Source: Chloroflexota bacterium
GTDB lineage: Bacteria; Chloroflexota; Anaerolineae; Anaerolineales; Villigracilaceae
Length of the DNA: 47,359 bases
Assembly: GCA_016235445.1 (NCBI GenBank)
Contig: JACRLB010000033.1
Location: forward strand, 1-47,359
Direction: 5' to 3'
Each line of letters opens with the position of its first letter. Positions within the stretch are counted from its first letter, which is position 1. Position numbers and translations under genes: made by a program. The notes beneath the pieces are model-generated. The model searched no databases, was not told the origin of the DNA, and worked only from the letters and a program-made list of their open reading frames with translations. This document shows positions 14,626 through 23,042 of the stretch, one piece after another.

Positions 14626-16938
14626 TTATTTGAACTTAAAGTTTGCTCGATGATACGTACCATCATTTAGCTTGATGACTAATGTACGGCAAGTGCCTGC
14701 CCAAGCTTTGTTTGTTTTCCACACATAGGTATATTGACCTGTAGTTGTATTGTAGGAGAGGCTGCTTGAACCAGCTGTAACAGTTTCCTCTATCACATCC
14801 TCAGCAGTTGTTCCACATGCCACGGAAGTGGAAGCTGGGTAACCTATAGGGAAGATGTTCAAACCCTGATCTCCAGCTAATTTGAATTTCACCGGTATAG
14901 CTCTCCCCGCATTGACGATATTTAGCGTGGGAAGATTGTCTACTGGTTGAAAGAAGCCTGTGAAGGGGTAAGGAATTTGCTCGGCGACTACAAAGGGGGA
15001 GAGGCTGTTGACTTCACCACAAATCACGCGAGTATTTCCACCGACGACATTGTAATTGTAGTAAGTCCATTGTGTATCTGAAAGTTCGCTTCCATCGGCA
15101 GAAAGCGTCGCAACTATTGAGCCATCCCACTTGACTTCAAGAAGATTATCCAGAACACTTGGGCGAGGAGAAAAGGCAAGACTAAGGGTGTAGACCTGTC
15201 CCGGCATAGTTAAAATATCCTGAGATATACCAATTGGTGGACCAGAGTCTAATTCTACATACTGCTCACCGTCAGCAGCCGCATAATTATTCCACAGTCT
15301 TTGTATTTCAATCCCAGAGCCATAAGTTGAACTCCAACCAAGGATTGAAGGTTCTACTGCCCAACCTCCGGAAGAGACAATGGGTTGCTCGAAGCTACCG
15401 TTAACTATAATATTTTGGGAAGGGGTAGATAAAGAGGCGACACTGATGTTGTCGATTAATGTGCCAACTGAATCTGGTGCGCCGCGATCCCCCAACTCCA
15501 AACGCGTTATGCTTTGTGGATTGGCAGAAGAAGTAATGTCAACCCATACGTTATTCTCATAATGCATTAACCGTATGTTATTTGGGTTGCTGTACTGAGC
15601 AGGATTATAAGGAACACAGACTGTAACTGGTGATGAATAAATAGCTGTTGTTTCGATGTCGTAATAGTTTGGGGGATTTCCAAGGGTGAATCCAGCAGGC
15701 AATGCTAGACCTTCACTATCCGTAGTTACAGTTGTGATGCCAGAGAAAGAAACATTAGGAAATGTTAAAGACGTTCCATTTGGTGCTATTTTTATATTAT
15801 CTCCTGAAGGGGTATTGTTTGAAATTACCACATTGGCCGTGGCAGTTCCTACATCTCCATCATTGTCAATCACCGATAAGTTGATTGTGTAAAATCCTTC
15901 TGCATACCGGTGAGAGATAACTATTGGACTCACAACTGACCCAATGGAATCTGAGTTTCCATCGCCCCAGTCAACACTGGCAGTAGTGTGATTACCAAGC
16001 AACCCAGGATCACTAAAATTTCCCTGTAAAATTACTTCTCCACCATTTGTAGTGATTTGATCTATATAAACTGAAGGGGGCACATTTGACACATACACAT
16101 TTAGTGTAGTGAACTCCGTCTCATTTTCATTATTAATAACTGTGACGGTAACTACAAATACCCCGTTATCATAGGTGTGATTTCCGCCTAATATCTTGTC
16201 TGGTACACCCGGGCGGGCAGAGTAAGCAAAGCGTAAGAGATAAATATTACCGGGTATAGTGGAAATATCCTGAAATATGCCACTTGATGAATAAGAGTCC
16301 AATTCAACGTATTGTTCTCCGTCAGCAGCTGAGTAGTTGCTCCATAGCCGCTGGACTTCAATGCCAGAACCATAGGACAAACTCCAACCAGTTATGGATG
16401 ATTCCACACTGAAACCGGGTGAGATATCTGGCTGCTCGAAGCTGCCGTTAATGGCCAGATTTGATAATGTATCTGACAATGCAACAACACTAACATCATC
16501 AATAAATGTGCCGAATGAATCTGATAAGCCTCGATCACCAAACTCAATTCGTGTTGTTGTCTGTGTTGCCATCAGACTATATTCGTAATATATCCATAGT
16601 GGGTCTGTGAGTTGTGTTCCGTCTGCGGAAAGTGATGAAACGACAGAATCGTCCCACTTAACTTCAAGTAAATTTCCCGAATTAATCGAGAGTTGTTCGG
16701 TAGCGGATCCATCTCCATAGTCAATTGTCGCGATCCAGCTAGTACCAATCGGGTCATTAAAACTTCCTGAAAAGGATACGATTTCACCTTCATTGATGTG
16801 AATATCCTGCCCCATATTAAGAACGAATCCTTGGGCATATGCCAGAATCGTTGGTGACAACTGAAGCATCAATGCTAGGATGATGCATAGTCGAATCACG
16901 ACGAAGAACGATTTGGTTGAAATTGATTTTGTGTTCAT
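14626..16938 (-). CDS. secreted PKD / DUF642-like / PxKF domain protein
   Basis: The 770-residue product starts MNTKSISTKSFFVVIRLCI with GGAGG 5 bases upstream and has a signal peptide ending near LAYAQG. It then has a PKD domain (IDYGDGSATEQL ... HTYDNGVFVVTVTV), a second PKD domain (VDWGDGNSDSIG ... ISHRYAEGFYTI) and a region ending VICGEVNSLSPFVVAE. The C-terminus has the PxKF signature (GRAIPVKFKLAGDQGLN, YVWKTNKAWAGTC). Two DUF642-like jelly-roll domains are embedded, one inside the first PKD domain and one before VICGEV, and both are circularly permuted (see findings). Base composition is clearly more AT-rich than the neighbours, suggesting transfer. Its promoter at 17060-17088 and a possible structured leader precede it. 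Confidence 0.75.
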   Translation of the reverse strand: MNTKSISTKSFFVVIRLCIILALMLQLSPTILAYAQGFVLNMGQDIHINEGEIVSFSGSFNDPIGTSWIATIDYGDGSATEQLSINSGNLLEVKWDDSVVSSLSADGTQLTDPLWIYYEYSLMATQTTTRIEFGDRGLSDSFGTFIDDVSVVALSDTLSNLAINGSFEQPDISPGFSVESSITGWSLSYGSGIEVQRLWSNYSAADGEQYVELDSYSSSGIFQDISTIPGNIYLLRFAYSARPGVPDKILGGNHTYDNGVFVVTVTVINNENETEFTTLNVYVSNVPPSVYIDQITTNGGEVILQGNFSDPGLLGNHTTASVDWGDGNSDSIGSVVSPIVISHRYAEGFYTINLSVIDNDGDVGTATANVVISNNTPSGDNIKIAPNGTSLTFPNVSFSGITTVTTDSEGLALPAGFTLGNPPNYYDIETTAIYSSPVTVCVPYNPAQYSNPNNIRLMHYENNVWVDITSSANPQSITRLELGDRGAPDSVGTLIDNISVASLSTPSQNIIVNGSFEQPIVSSGGWAVEPSILGWSSTYGSGIEIQRLWNNYAAADGEQYVELDSGPPIGISQDILTMPGQVYTLSLAFSPRPSVLDNLLEVKWDGSIVATLSADGSELSDTQWTYYNYNVVGGNTRVICGEVNSLSPFVVAEQIPYPFTGFFQPVDNLPTLNIVNAGRAIPVKFKLAGDQGLNIFPIGYPASTSVACGTTAEDVIEETVTAGSSSLSYNTTTGQYTYVWKTNKAWAGTCRTLVIKLNDGTYHRANFKFK

Positions 16939-16977
16939 ATTGACCTCCATATCATTTCCATTGGCGAAAAAACTCCA

Positions 16978-17036
16978 ATAGCATGCTTGAGGTTCAGTGC
17001 TTTGGTGCATCCCCCAAGCTATGTTTATGCAGAACC
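16978..17036 (-). ncRNA. possible pseudoknotted leader of the PxKF gene
   Basis: In the 115-base leader, GGTTC (17036-17032) can pair with GAACC (16995-16991), and inside it TGCAT (17031-17027) with ATGCA (17010-17006). The enclosed loop contains ATAGCTTG (17022-17015), which can pair with CAAGC (16989-16985) or GCTAT (16982-16978) outside the first helix, giving a pseudoknot. No known riboswitch class was recognised. Short pairings such as these can be accidental. Confidence 0.25.
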
Positions 17037-17059
17037 ATTCCTGATAACCACTTACAATT

Positions 17060-17088
17060 AGTATATCACCAACCTCAAACAGAATCAA
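17060..17088 (-). promoter_or_regulatory. promoter of the PxKF gene
   Basis: On the minus strand TTGATT (17088-17083), a 17-bp spacer and TATACT (17065-17060) match the vegetative consensus. Transcription would start near 17053, about 115 bases before the ATG. The -35 box lies against the terminator of gcvPB. Confidence 0.65.
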
Positions 17089-17121
17089 AAAGAGCCTCGG
17101 AGAATTTCAGCTCCGAGGCTC
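17086..17121 (-). terminator. terminator of the gcv operon
   Basis: GAGCCTCGGAG (17092-17102) pairs with CTCCGAGGCTC (17111-17121). On the minus strand the stem is followed by TTTTTGATT. It lies about 28 bases past the gcvPB stop. Confidence 0.8.
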
Positions 17122-17148
17122 ACTGTTTCACTGATAACTGTTCACTGC
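17120..17148. repeat. heptanucleotide array after the gcvPB stop
   Basis: The segment reads TTCACTG ATAACTG TTCACTG at 17127-17147 with a partial further unit before it. It lies one base past the stop codon of gcvPB (17151-17149). Confidence 0.6.
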
Positions 17149-18663
17149 TTATTGGCTTGCATCATAATTTTCAGGCAACCAGCAACACAACACCAACTCC
17201 CTCGCCGCTTTGACTTCATCCATTCTTCCAAAAGGAGTGATATGGGGCGCATCGTGCAAGAGTTCGGGTTGGGACTTGGCTTCTTCCGCGATCTTGATCA
17301 GAGCGTCTGCGAAACGATCAAGGGTGTCCTTGTTCTCGGTTTCGGTGGGTTCGATCATCAACGCTTCGTGGACGATGAGCGGGAAGTAGTTTGTGGGTGG
17401 GTGGAAGTTGTAATCCATCAGGCGCTTGGCGATGTCCAGCGCGCGGATATCCGAGCCTTCAAATTGACCTTCCATCACGAACTCGTGCATACAGATGCGG
17501 TCATACGGAATCTTGTAGGTATCGCGTAAACGTGCTTGCAGGTAGTTGGCGTTGAGCACCGCGTACTGAGAGATGTCCTTCAAGCCATCAGGGCCGTGCA
17601 TGGCGATGTAGGTGTAGGCGCGGACCAGCCCGCCGCCGAAATGACCGTGGAAGGCTTTCATGCGTCCGATGGAATTCTTGGGGGTGACGAAGTCGTACAG
17701 CGGAGCGGTCTCATCATCGCCTTCTTCTACAATGCCCACGAGGGGTGAGGGCAGGAAGTCCACAAGGCGTTGGCTGACTCCCACAGGGCCAGAGCCAGGG
17801 CCGCCGCCGCCGTGTGGCACGGAGAAGGTCTTGTGCAGGTTGAAGTGCATCACATCGAAGCCGAGGTCGCCGGGGCGGACAATGCCGAGCAGGGCGTTGA
17901 GGTTTGCGCCGTCGCCATACATCAGGCCGCCGCAATCCTTCACCATGTTCACGACTTTTTCGATGTTCTCGTCGAACATGCCGAGGGTGTTCGGGTTGGT
18001 CAGCATCATCCCAACGACAGTATCGTCGCAGGCGGCTTTGAGTTTTTCCAAATCCACATTGCCGCGTGAGTCAGATGGGATGGTGATGACGGTGAATCCC
18101 AACATGCCAACGGAGGCGGGGTTTGTCCCGTGCGCGGCATCGGGGATGAGCATCTTGGTGCGTTTCAGATCGCCGCGAGATTTGTGATAGGCGGCCATCA
18201 TCAACACGCCGGTGAATTCGCCGTGTGCGCCAGCGGCGGGTTGCAAGGTGACGCCCTCAAAGCCGCTGATCTCTTTGAGCCATTCCTGCATTTCGAACAT
18301 CAATGCGAGGTTGCCTTGCACGGTTTCAATCGGCTGTAATGGATGGGTGAAAAGGAAACCCGGCAGGCGGCAGGTGTCTTCGTTGATCTTTGGGTTGTAT
18401 TTCATGGTGCAGGAACCCAAAGGATAGAAGCCATCGTCCACGCTGTAGTTGAATTTGCTGAGTTTCATGTAGTGGCGCACAACGTCCACTTCGGCGAGTT
18501 CGGGCAGGGGCAGGTCAGAGCGGAGCAAATGATTGGGAGGCAGAGCAGTTGTCGGCACGTCTGAGGCGGGCATCTTCACGCCGCGTCGCCCGGGGGAGGA
18601 GAGTTCAAAAATGGTGGGTTCAACTATTTTCGCGCTGAGAGTAGCCGAAGCGGCGTTATTCAT
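17149..18663 (-). CDS. gcvPB: glycine dehydrogenase (decarboxylating) subunit 2, P-protein
   Basis: The 504-residue product is the C-terminal half of the split P-protein of the glycine cleavage system. With GcvPA it decarboxylates glycine and passes the aminomethyl group to the lipoyl arm of GcvH. The PLP lysine is in HFNLHKTFSVPHGGGGPGSG (about K278), and other hallmarks are PLGSCTMKYNPKINE, LQPAAGAHGEFTG and PDAAHGTNPASVGM. Its ATG overlaps the end of gcvPA by 8 bases, so the two halves are translationally coupled. The gene closes the operon and is followed by a heptamer array and a terminator. Confidence 0.97.
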   Translation of the reverse strand: MNNAASATLSAKIVEPTIFELSSPGRRGVKMPASDVPTTALPPNHLLRSDLPLPELAEVDVVRHYMKLSKFNYSVDDGFYPLGSCTMKYNPKINEDTCRLPGFLFTHPLQPIETVQGNLALMFEMQEWLKEISGFEGVTLQPAAGAHGEFTGVLMMAAYHKSRGDLKRTKMLIPDAAHGTNPASVGMLGFTVITIPSDSRGNVDLEKLKAACDDTVVGMMLTNPNTLGMFDENIEKVVNMVKDCGGLMYGDGANLNALLGIVRPGDLGFDVMHFNLHKTFSVPHGGGGPGSGPVGVSQRLVDFLPSPLVGIVEEGDDETAPLYDFVTPKNSIGRMKAFHGHFGGGLVRAYTYIAMHGPDGLKDISQYAVLNANYLQARLRDTYKIPYDRICMHEFVMEGQFEGSDIRALDIAKRLMDYNFHPPTNYFPLIVHEALMIEPTETENKDTLDRFADALIKIAEEAKSQPELLHDAPHITPFGRMDEVKAARELVLCCWLPENYDASQ

Positions 18664-20008
18664 GGCTCATCTCCTGTAAAATTTCAACGAGGGTGTCAAT
18701 TTCATTTTTACTGTTCATTTCAGTGACGGCAACGAGCAGATGATTTTGCAGTGCGGGATAATCTTTGCCGAGATCGTATCCGCCGATGATGCCGTTATCG
18801 AGCAGGTATTGGTTGACTTCGCTGGCGGGCTTGGGCGTACATAAAACAAACTCGTGAAAGAACGGGTCGGGATAACACAGACCGAAGCCGTCGAGCTTGC
18901 TGAGTTCGCTGGCGGCGTAGTGGGCCTTTTGATAGCAGAGGTTCGCAACTTCCTGCAAGCCTTGTTTGCCAAGCGTGGACATATACACTGCGGCGGCAAG
19001 CGCGAGCAAACCCTGGTTGGTGCAGATGTTGGAGGTGGCGCGTTCGCGTTTGATGTGTTGTTCGCGCGCGGTGAGGGTCAGCACGTATGCGCGCTGTCCA
19101 CGCGAATCCACGGTTTCGCCGATGAGGCGCCCCGCCATTTTGTGAACGTAGGATTTTTTGGTGGTGAAGAAACCAAGATACGGCCCGCCATACCAAAGCG
19201 GAATGCCGAAAGGCTGGGCTTCGCCGACGACAATATCCGCGCCCATTTCGCCGGGCGTTTTGAGCATGAGCAATGCAGTTGGATTCGCAACGATGCAAAC
19301 CAGCGCGCCTCTTGCGTGCGCATCTTCGATGAGTTTTGTGTAATCGTGGATGCGGCCAAAGAAATCAGGATATTGCACGACGACGAGCATGGTGGATTCG
19401 TCGATGAGGGGAGTTAACGCTTCAGGACTTAACTCGGAGCTGGTCGGTTCATCCCCGGCTTCTTCCAGTCCCATGCCTTGTGAATACGTGCGGATGACTT
19501 CGCGATATTGCGGGTGTACGGTGGGCGACATGACGATCTTCTTGCGTTTGCCGCGGAATTGGGCATACGCAAGGTTGACCGCTTCGGCGGTGGCTGTCGC
19601 GCCGTCATAATGAGAGGCGTTGGAGAGTTCCATGCCTGTGAGAGTTGCCATCAGCGATTGATATTCGAAGATGGCTTGCAATGTCCCTTGCGAGATTTCT
19701 GGCTGGTAAGGGGTGTAGGCTGTGTAGAATTCTCCGCGCCTCAGCATATGATCGACTACGGATGGCACGTAATGATGATACGCGCCTGCGCCGAGGAAGG
19801 AGACGAGATGCTCGCGCACATTCTCATTGCTGGAGGCCATTTCGCCTAAATGTGCGGCGGCTTCCATTTCAGTGAGGGCGGGGGGCAGGTTTAATTCGGG
19901 GAAGCGATGTTTCTTTGGAATGGCGTCGAAGAGATCGTCCAGCGATTTGACTCCGACGGTCTTGAGCATCGCATCCCGTTCGGTGGGGGAGATGGGGATG
20001 TAGGTCAT
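18656..20008 (-). CDS. gcvPA: glycine dehydrogenase (decarboxylating) subunit 1, P-protein
   Basis: The 450-residue product is the N-terminal half of the split glycine decarboxylase. It begins MTYIPISPTERDAMLKTVG and shows the family signatures FLGAGAYHHYVPSVVDHM, YTPYQPEISQGTLQ and LSNASHYDGATATAEA. It forms a heterotetramer with GcvPB. The start with GGAG 5 bases before it was chosen; a longer frame upstream is made of the heptamer repeat and encodes only repeat-derived residues. It lies 51 bases after gcvH. No gcvT aminomethyltransferase gene is in the window, so the T-protein must be encoded elsewhere. Confidence 0.96.
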   Translation of the reverse strand: MTYIPISPTERDAMLKTVGVKSLDDLFDAIPKKHRFPELNLPPALTEMEAAAHLGEMASSNENVREHLVSFLGAGAYHHYVPSVVDHMLRRGEFYTAYTPYQPEISQGTLQAIFEYQSLMATLTGMELSNASHYDGATATAEAVNLAYAQFRGKRKKIVMSPTVHPQYREVIRTYSQGMGLEEAGDEPTSSELSPEALTPLIDESTMLVVVQYPDFFGRIHDYTKLIEDAHARGALVCIVANPTALLMLKTPGEMGADIVVGEAQPFGIPLWYGGPYLGFFTTKKSYVHKMAGRLIGETVDSRGQRAYVLTLTAREQHIKRERATSNICTNQGLLALAAAVYMSTLGKQGLQEVANLCYQKAHYAASELSKLDGFGLCYPDPFFHEFVLCTPKPASEVNQYLLDNGIIGGYDLGKDYPALQNHLLVAVTEMNSKNEIDTLVEILQEMSHE

Positions 20009-20020
20009 GGGAACTCCGAG

Positions 20021-20060
20021 ATTGGTAATTGGTAATTGGTAATTGGTAATTACCAATTAC
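20021..20060. repeat. heptanucleotide array between gcvH and gcvPA
   Basis: Four units of ATTGGTA (20021-20048) run into an inverted part that makes a 22-bp palindrome (20039-20060). The array touches the stop codon of gcvH (20062-20060) and ends 12 bases before the gcvPA start. Transcribed, it could form a hairpin between the cistrons. Confidence 0.85.
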
Positions 20061-20434
20061 TAATGACTTCTGCCTTCGCAATACTTCTCATAGGCGACTG
20101 AGTCCATTACATCGCCAGCGCCGCCTTCGATCTTGATCATCCAGCCTTCGCCATAGGGATCAGAGTTGAGGGTTTCGGGCTTGTCGGAGAGTCCCTTGTT
20201 CACGGCGCTGACTTTGCCTGCGGCGGGGGCGTAAATTTCAGAGGATGCCTTGACGGATTCGACGGAAGCGATGGCTTTGCCAACGGTCACTTCTTCACCT
20301 TCATCTACAAGCAGTTCCACGAAGACGATATCGGATAATTGATTTTGGGCGTAATCGGAAATCCCGACTGCGCCAGTGGCGGGATCGAAATATTCATCAG
20401 ATTTTGTGTACTTTAGATTGGTAGGGGTATTCAT
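20060..20434 (-). CDS. gcvH: glycine cleavage system H protein
   Basis: The 124-residue product is the lipoyl carrier of the glycine cleavage system. The lipoylated lysine is in ESVKASSEIYAP (K62), with VGISDYAQNQLSDIVFVELL before it and the acidic DPYGEGWMIKI segment after it. AGGAG stands 7 bases before the ATG at 20434. It is the first gene behind the tandem glycine riboswitch and the heptamer array follows directly at its stop. Order here is gcvH-gcvPA-gcvPB, without gcvT. Confidence 0.96.
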   Translation of the reverse strand: MNTPTNLKYTKSDEYFDPATGAVGISDYAQNQLSDIVFVELLVDEGEEVTVGKAIASVESVKASSEIYAPAAGKVSAVNKGLSDKPETLNSDPYGEGWMIKIEGGAGDVMDSVAYEKYCEGRSH

Positions 20435-20470
20435 GTTTTGTCTCCTGAGCGAAATGTGATATTGGCGAAT

Positions 20471-20508
20471 CAAAAGAGGACGCAAGGTTCTATAAACCTG
20501 CGTCCTCT
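20471..20508 (-). terminator. riboswitch-controlled terminator before gcvH
   Basis: On the minus strand AGAGGACGCAGG pairs with its near complement CCTTGCGTCCTCT, followed by TTTT. The first arm (20508-20504) shares bases with the 3' side of P1 of the second glycine aptamer, so the two structures exclude each other. Confidence 0.8.
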
Positions 20509-20750
20509 GTAATGGAACCTGAGAGATTAGTCTGCTAGTTGCCAGTCTCCTAGTCGGCATGACTAGCGGACTATTTGACTACCCAAACTTTACACCGTCG
20601 GTGTCTCGATGAGTTGAGACTTTCCAGAGTTTGTGCGGATGCAGGGTCCTTTTGCCTGAGAGATTCATCTGGCTTCGCCTGTTCCAGATTTGCACCTTCG
20701 GCGTCCTTCGGCTTCGCTCACGCGTCGCTTAGGATCTCTTCCCTGTCATC
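20505..20750 (-). promoter_or_regulatory. tandem glycine riboswitch
   Basis: The minus strand carries two glycine aptamers. The first (about 20750-20635) has GAAGAGATCC near its start, GCCGAAGGTGCAAATCTGG and later AATCTCTCAGGCAAAAGGAC. The second (20629-20505) has GACGGTGTAAAGTTTGGG and AATCTCTCAGGTTCC. These are the family's conserved blocks. P1 of the second aptamer pairs CTCTG (20629-20625) with CAGAG (20509-20505). Because CAGAG is also the 5' arm of the terminator, glycine binding should prevent termination and switch on gcvH-gcvPA-gcvPB. Confidence 0.93.
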
Positions 20751-20767
20751 CGTTGAATTGTGCTTCC

Positions 20768-20796
20768 ATTTTATGGTTGTGGGGGGTGAGAGTCAA
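20768..20796 (-). promoter_or_regulatory. promoter of the gcv operon
   Basis: TTGACT (20796-20791), a 17-bp spacer and TAAAAT (20773-20768) on the minus strand place the start near 20760, just ahead of the first glycine aptamer. A MITE lies 8 bases upstream of the -35 box. Confidence 0.7.
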
Positions 20797-20812
20797 GGGG
20801 GGAATGTCATGT

Positions 20813-20916
20813 GGGTGTGGACTAAAATTTCGGAAATGTGGCGCAAGTCTCCGACTTGCGAGTCAAATCAGAGATTTGCCCCACGGGGGGGGGAGGCGAA
20901 AAAATATTCCACACTC
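20813..20916. mobile_element. MITE-like palindromic element, family A copy 2
   Basis: This 104-bp element is bounded by perfect 9-bp direct repeats ATGTCATGT (20804-20812 and 20917-20925). Its ends are GGGTGTGG and, on the other strand, GAGTGTGG. The core GTGGCGCAAGTCTCCGACTT and tail AAAAAATATTCCACAC match the element at 2354-2433. It sits between the divergent gcv and ftsH promoters. Confidence 0.8.
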
Positions 20917-21047
20917 ATGTCATGTCGATTGTTTTTGCAACCAGCCCTCGGGTGGAAAAGGAAGCGGGTTGGGTCTGCCAGTCCAAAAAGGCCATATTAG
21001 AATATCATATAAAATTCCGCCCGCACGCATCGTCTATGGGGTGGACT

Positions 21048-21056
21048 TGGTATAAT
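21048..21056 (+). promoter_or_regulatory. extended -10 promoter of ftsH
   Basis: TGGTATAAT is an extended -10 box (TG one base before TATAAT). No -35 box matches at the expected distance. The predicted start is about 20 bases before the GTG start codon. Confidence 0.55.
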
Positions 21057-21085
21057 CCAGCCGCTAGTCAAATTTGGAGGATTCC

Positions 21086-22945
21086 GTGAATTCCCGTAGT
21101 CAATCGTTTTTTGTGTATTTCCTTCTACTTGTTGCCATTGGCGCAATGCTTTACATGGGTTTTAACCAGAATGCCAATGCGGCAGAACCGCTAACCCTTA
21201 GTAGTGTGGCGCAGCAAGTACAAAATGGAGAAGTTGCCCGAATTATTATTTCCGGCGACGATACCATCCGTGTGGTGAGAGCCAATGGCGCTGAAGAAGA
21301 TGCTGTTGAATCTCGTATTGAATCAGGCACGACTTTTGTGGAGCAACTCCTTCGTTTTGGAGTGACGGCCGAACAGCTTGCCAGGGTGGATGTGGAGGTC
21401 AGTGAGCCTTCACCGTGGGGCGCGGTGTTGAGCGGCGCGGTCTATCTTCTGCCGATCTTGTTCATGGGCGGTTTGCTGTGGTTTATTTTCCGTCAGGCGC
21501 AGGGCAGTAACAATGCCGCCATGTCCTTCGGGAAGAGCCGCGCGCGCATGTTCAGCGGCGAGCATCCTACAGTGACCTTTGCCGATGTGGCTGGCGCAGA
21601 AGAATCAAAGCAGGAACTTGCCGAAGTGGTGGAGTTCTTGAAAGAGCCGCAGAAGTTCATTCAACTCGGCGCGCGTATTCCGAAGGGTGTTTTATTGGTA
21701 GGGCCTCCCGGCACCGGTAAGACTCTTTTGGCAAAGGCTGTTTCAGGCGAGGCGGGCGTGCCGTTCTTCTCGATCTCTGGTTCTGAATTTGTCGAAATGT
21801 TCGTGGGCGTGGGCGCAAGCCGCGTGCGCGACCTGTTCGATCAGGCCAAGCGCCATTCCCCCTGCATTATTTTCGTAGACGAAATTGATGCCGTCGGTCG
21901 TCAGCGCGGCGCGGGCCTCGGCGGCTCGCATGATGAACGCGAGCAGACCCTCAATCAAATGCTCGTTGAAATGGACGGCTTCGACACAGACACCAACGTC
22001 ATCATCATTGCCGCCACTAACCGTCCCGACATTCTCGACCCAGCCCTCATGCGCCCCGGCCGCTTTGACCGCCGCGTAACACTTGACCGCCCCGACGTGA
22101 AGGGACGCGAGGCCATTCTCAAAGTGCATGTCAAGGGCAAGCCGTTGGATCCGCAAGCCGACCTCGCCACGATTGCGCGCGGCACACCTGGGTTCGCTGG
22201 CGCGGACTTGGAAAACCTCGTCAATGAAAGCGCCATCCTCTCGGCCCGCCGAAACAAGAAAGCCATCGGCCAATCGGAATTAGAAGAGGCCATTGAGCGT
22301 GTGGTGATGGGACCGGAACGCAAGTCCCGCCTCATCTCTGAGGAAGAAAAGCGCATCATTGCCTACCATGAAGCTGGTCATGCCATCGTGGCAAATGCCA
22401 TCGCTGAAGCAGATCCCGTCCAAAAAGTGACCATCGTAGGCCGCGGACAGGCTGGCGGTGTCACCTGGTTCCGCCCCGACGAAGACCGCATCCTCATGTC
22501 CCGCAAGAAGATGCTCGCCACTCTCGCCATGGCCTTGGGTGGACGCGCCGCCGAAGAATTGATCTTCGACGACATCACCTCCGGCGCATCCAATGACATC
22601 GAACAGGTCACCCGCATGGCGCGTGCCATGGTCACCCGCCTCGGCATGAGCGTTGAACTTGGCACCATGACCTATGGTCAAAAGGAAGAGATGATCTTCC
22701 TCGGGCGTGAAATCTCCGAACAACGCGATTATTCCGAAGCCGTCGCCGAGCAGATCGACCGTGAAGTCCGCAAGATCGTGGAAGACGCATACAAACAGGC
22801 AAAATCTTTGGTCAAGAAATATCGCAAACAACTTGACCTGATCGCAAAGAAACTTCTCGAAGTTGAATCCCTCAACCGTGAAGATTTTGAACAACTCTTC
22901 CCCTCGCCATTCGGCAAGAAGAGCGGCACACCGCAGGTTGCGTAA
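21086..22945 (+). CDS. ftsH: ATP-dependent zinc metalloprotease FtsH
   Basis: The 619-residue product is a membrane-bound AAA+ protease that degrades misfolded and regulatory membrane proteins. It has two membrane helices (about 8-24 and 115-135) flanking a short extracytoplasmic domain. Next come the Walker A motif GPPGTGKT (206-213), Walker [10 protein letters not shown], the AAA second region of homology ([20 protein letters not shown]) and the zinc site HEAGH (428-432). Length is normal. Translation starts at GTG with GGAGG 5 bases upstream; a TTG four codons earlier lies inside the ribosome site and was rejected. Heptamer repeats begin one base after the stop. Confidence 0.96.
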   Translation: MNSRSQSFFVYFLLLVAIGAMLYMGFNQNANAAEPLTLSSVAQQVQNGEVARIIISGDDTIRVVRANGAEEDAVESRIESGTTFVEQLLRFGVTAEQLARVDVEVSEPSPWGAVLSGAVYLLPILFMGGLLWFIFRQAQGSNNAAMSFGKSRARMFSGEHPTVTFADVAGAEESKQELAEVVEFLKEPQKFIQLGARIPKGVLLVGPPGTGKTLLAKAVSGEAGVPFFSISGSEFVEMFVGVGASRVRDLFDQAKRHSPCIIFVDEIDAVGRQRGAGLGGSHDEREQTLNQMLVEMDGFDTDTNVIIIAATNRPDILDPALMRPGRFDRRVTLDRPDVKGREAILKVHVKGKPLDPQADLATIARGTPGFAGADLENLVNESAILSARRNKKAIGQSELEEAIERVVMGPERKSRLISEEEKRIIAYHEAGHAIVANAIAEADPVQKVTIVGRGQAGGVTWFRPDEDRILMSRKKMLATLAMALGGRAAEELIFDDITSGASNDIEQVTRMARAMVTRLGMSVELGTMTYGQKEEMIFLGREISEQRDYSEAVAEQIDREVRKIVEDAYKQAKSLVKKYRKQLDLIAKKLLEVESLNREDFEQLFPSPFGKKSGTPQVA

Positions 22946-22946
22946 A

Positions 22947-22974
22947 AGTAATTAGTAAATAGTGATTAGTAATT
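22947..22974. repeat. heptanucleotide array after the ftsH stop
   Basis: Four units, AGTAATT AGTAAAT AGTGATT AGTAATT, start one base past the TAA of ftsH. The period is exactly seven. Confidence 0.85.
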
Positions 22975-22981
22975 TTTATAT

Positions 22982-23016
22982 AAAAGAGGCTTCCTATTTG
23001 GGAAGCCTCTTTTATA
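22982..23016. terminator. bidirectional terminator, ftsH / acyl-CoA ligase
   Basis: AAAAGAGGCTTCC (22982-22994) pairs with its complement at 23001-23013 around a 6-base loop. A and T tracts on both sides let it serve both convergent genes. Confidence 0.9.
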
Positions 23017-23021
23017 TTTAA

Positions 23022-23042
23022 ACCAATTACCAATTACCAATT
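23022..23042. repeat. heptanucleotide array after the acyl-CoA ligase stop
   Basis: Three exact ACCAATT units end on the stop codon (23043-23041, minus) of the acyl-CoA ligase gene. It faces the array behind ftsH across the shared terminator. Confidence 0.85.

Noticed and set aside
20021-20060. Considered as a short CRISPR-like repeat
   Set aside because: The unit is 7 bp with no spacers; the same kind of array recurs at other gene ends with different units.
20575-21089. Several plus-strand frames upstream of ftsH
   Set aside because: They are antisense to the glycine riboswitch or cross the MITE; the conserved riboswitch blocks explain the sequence.
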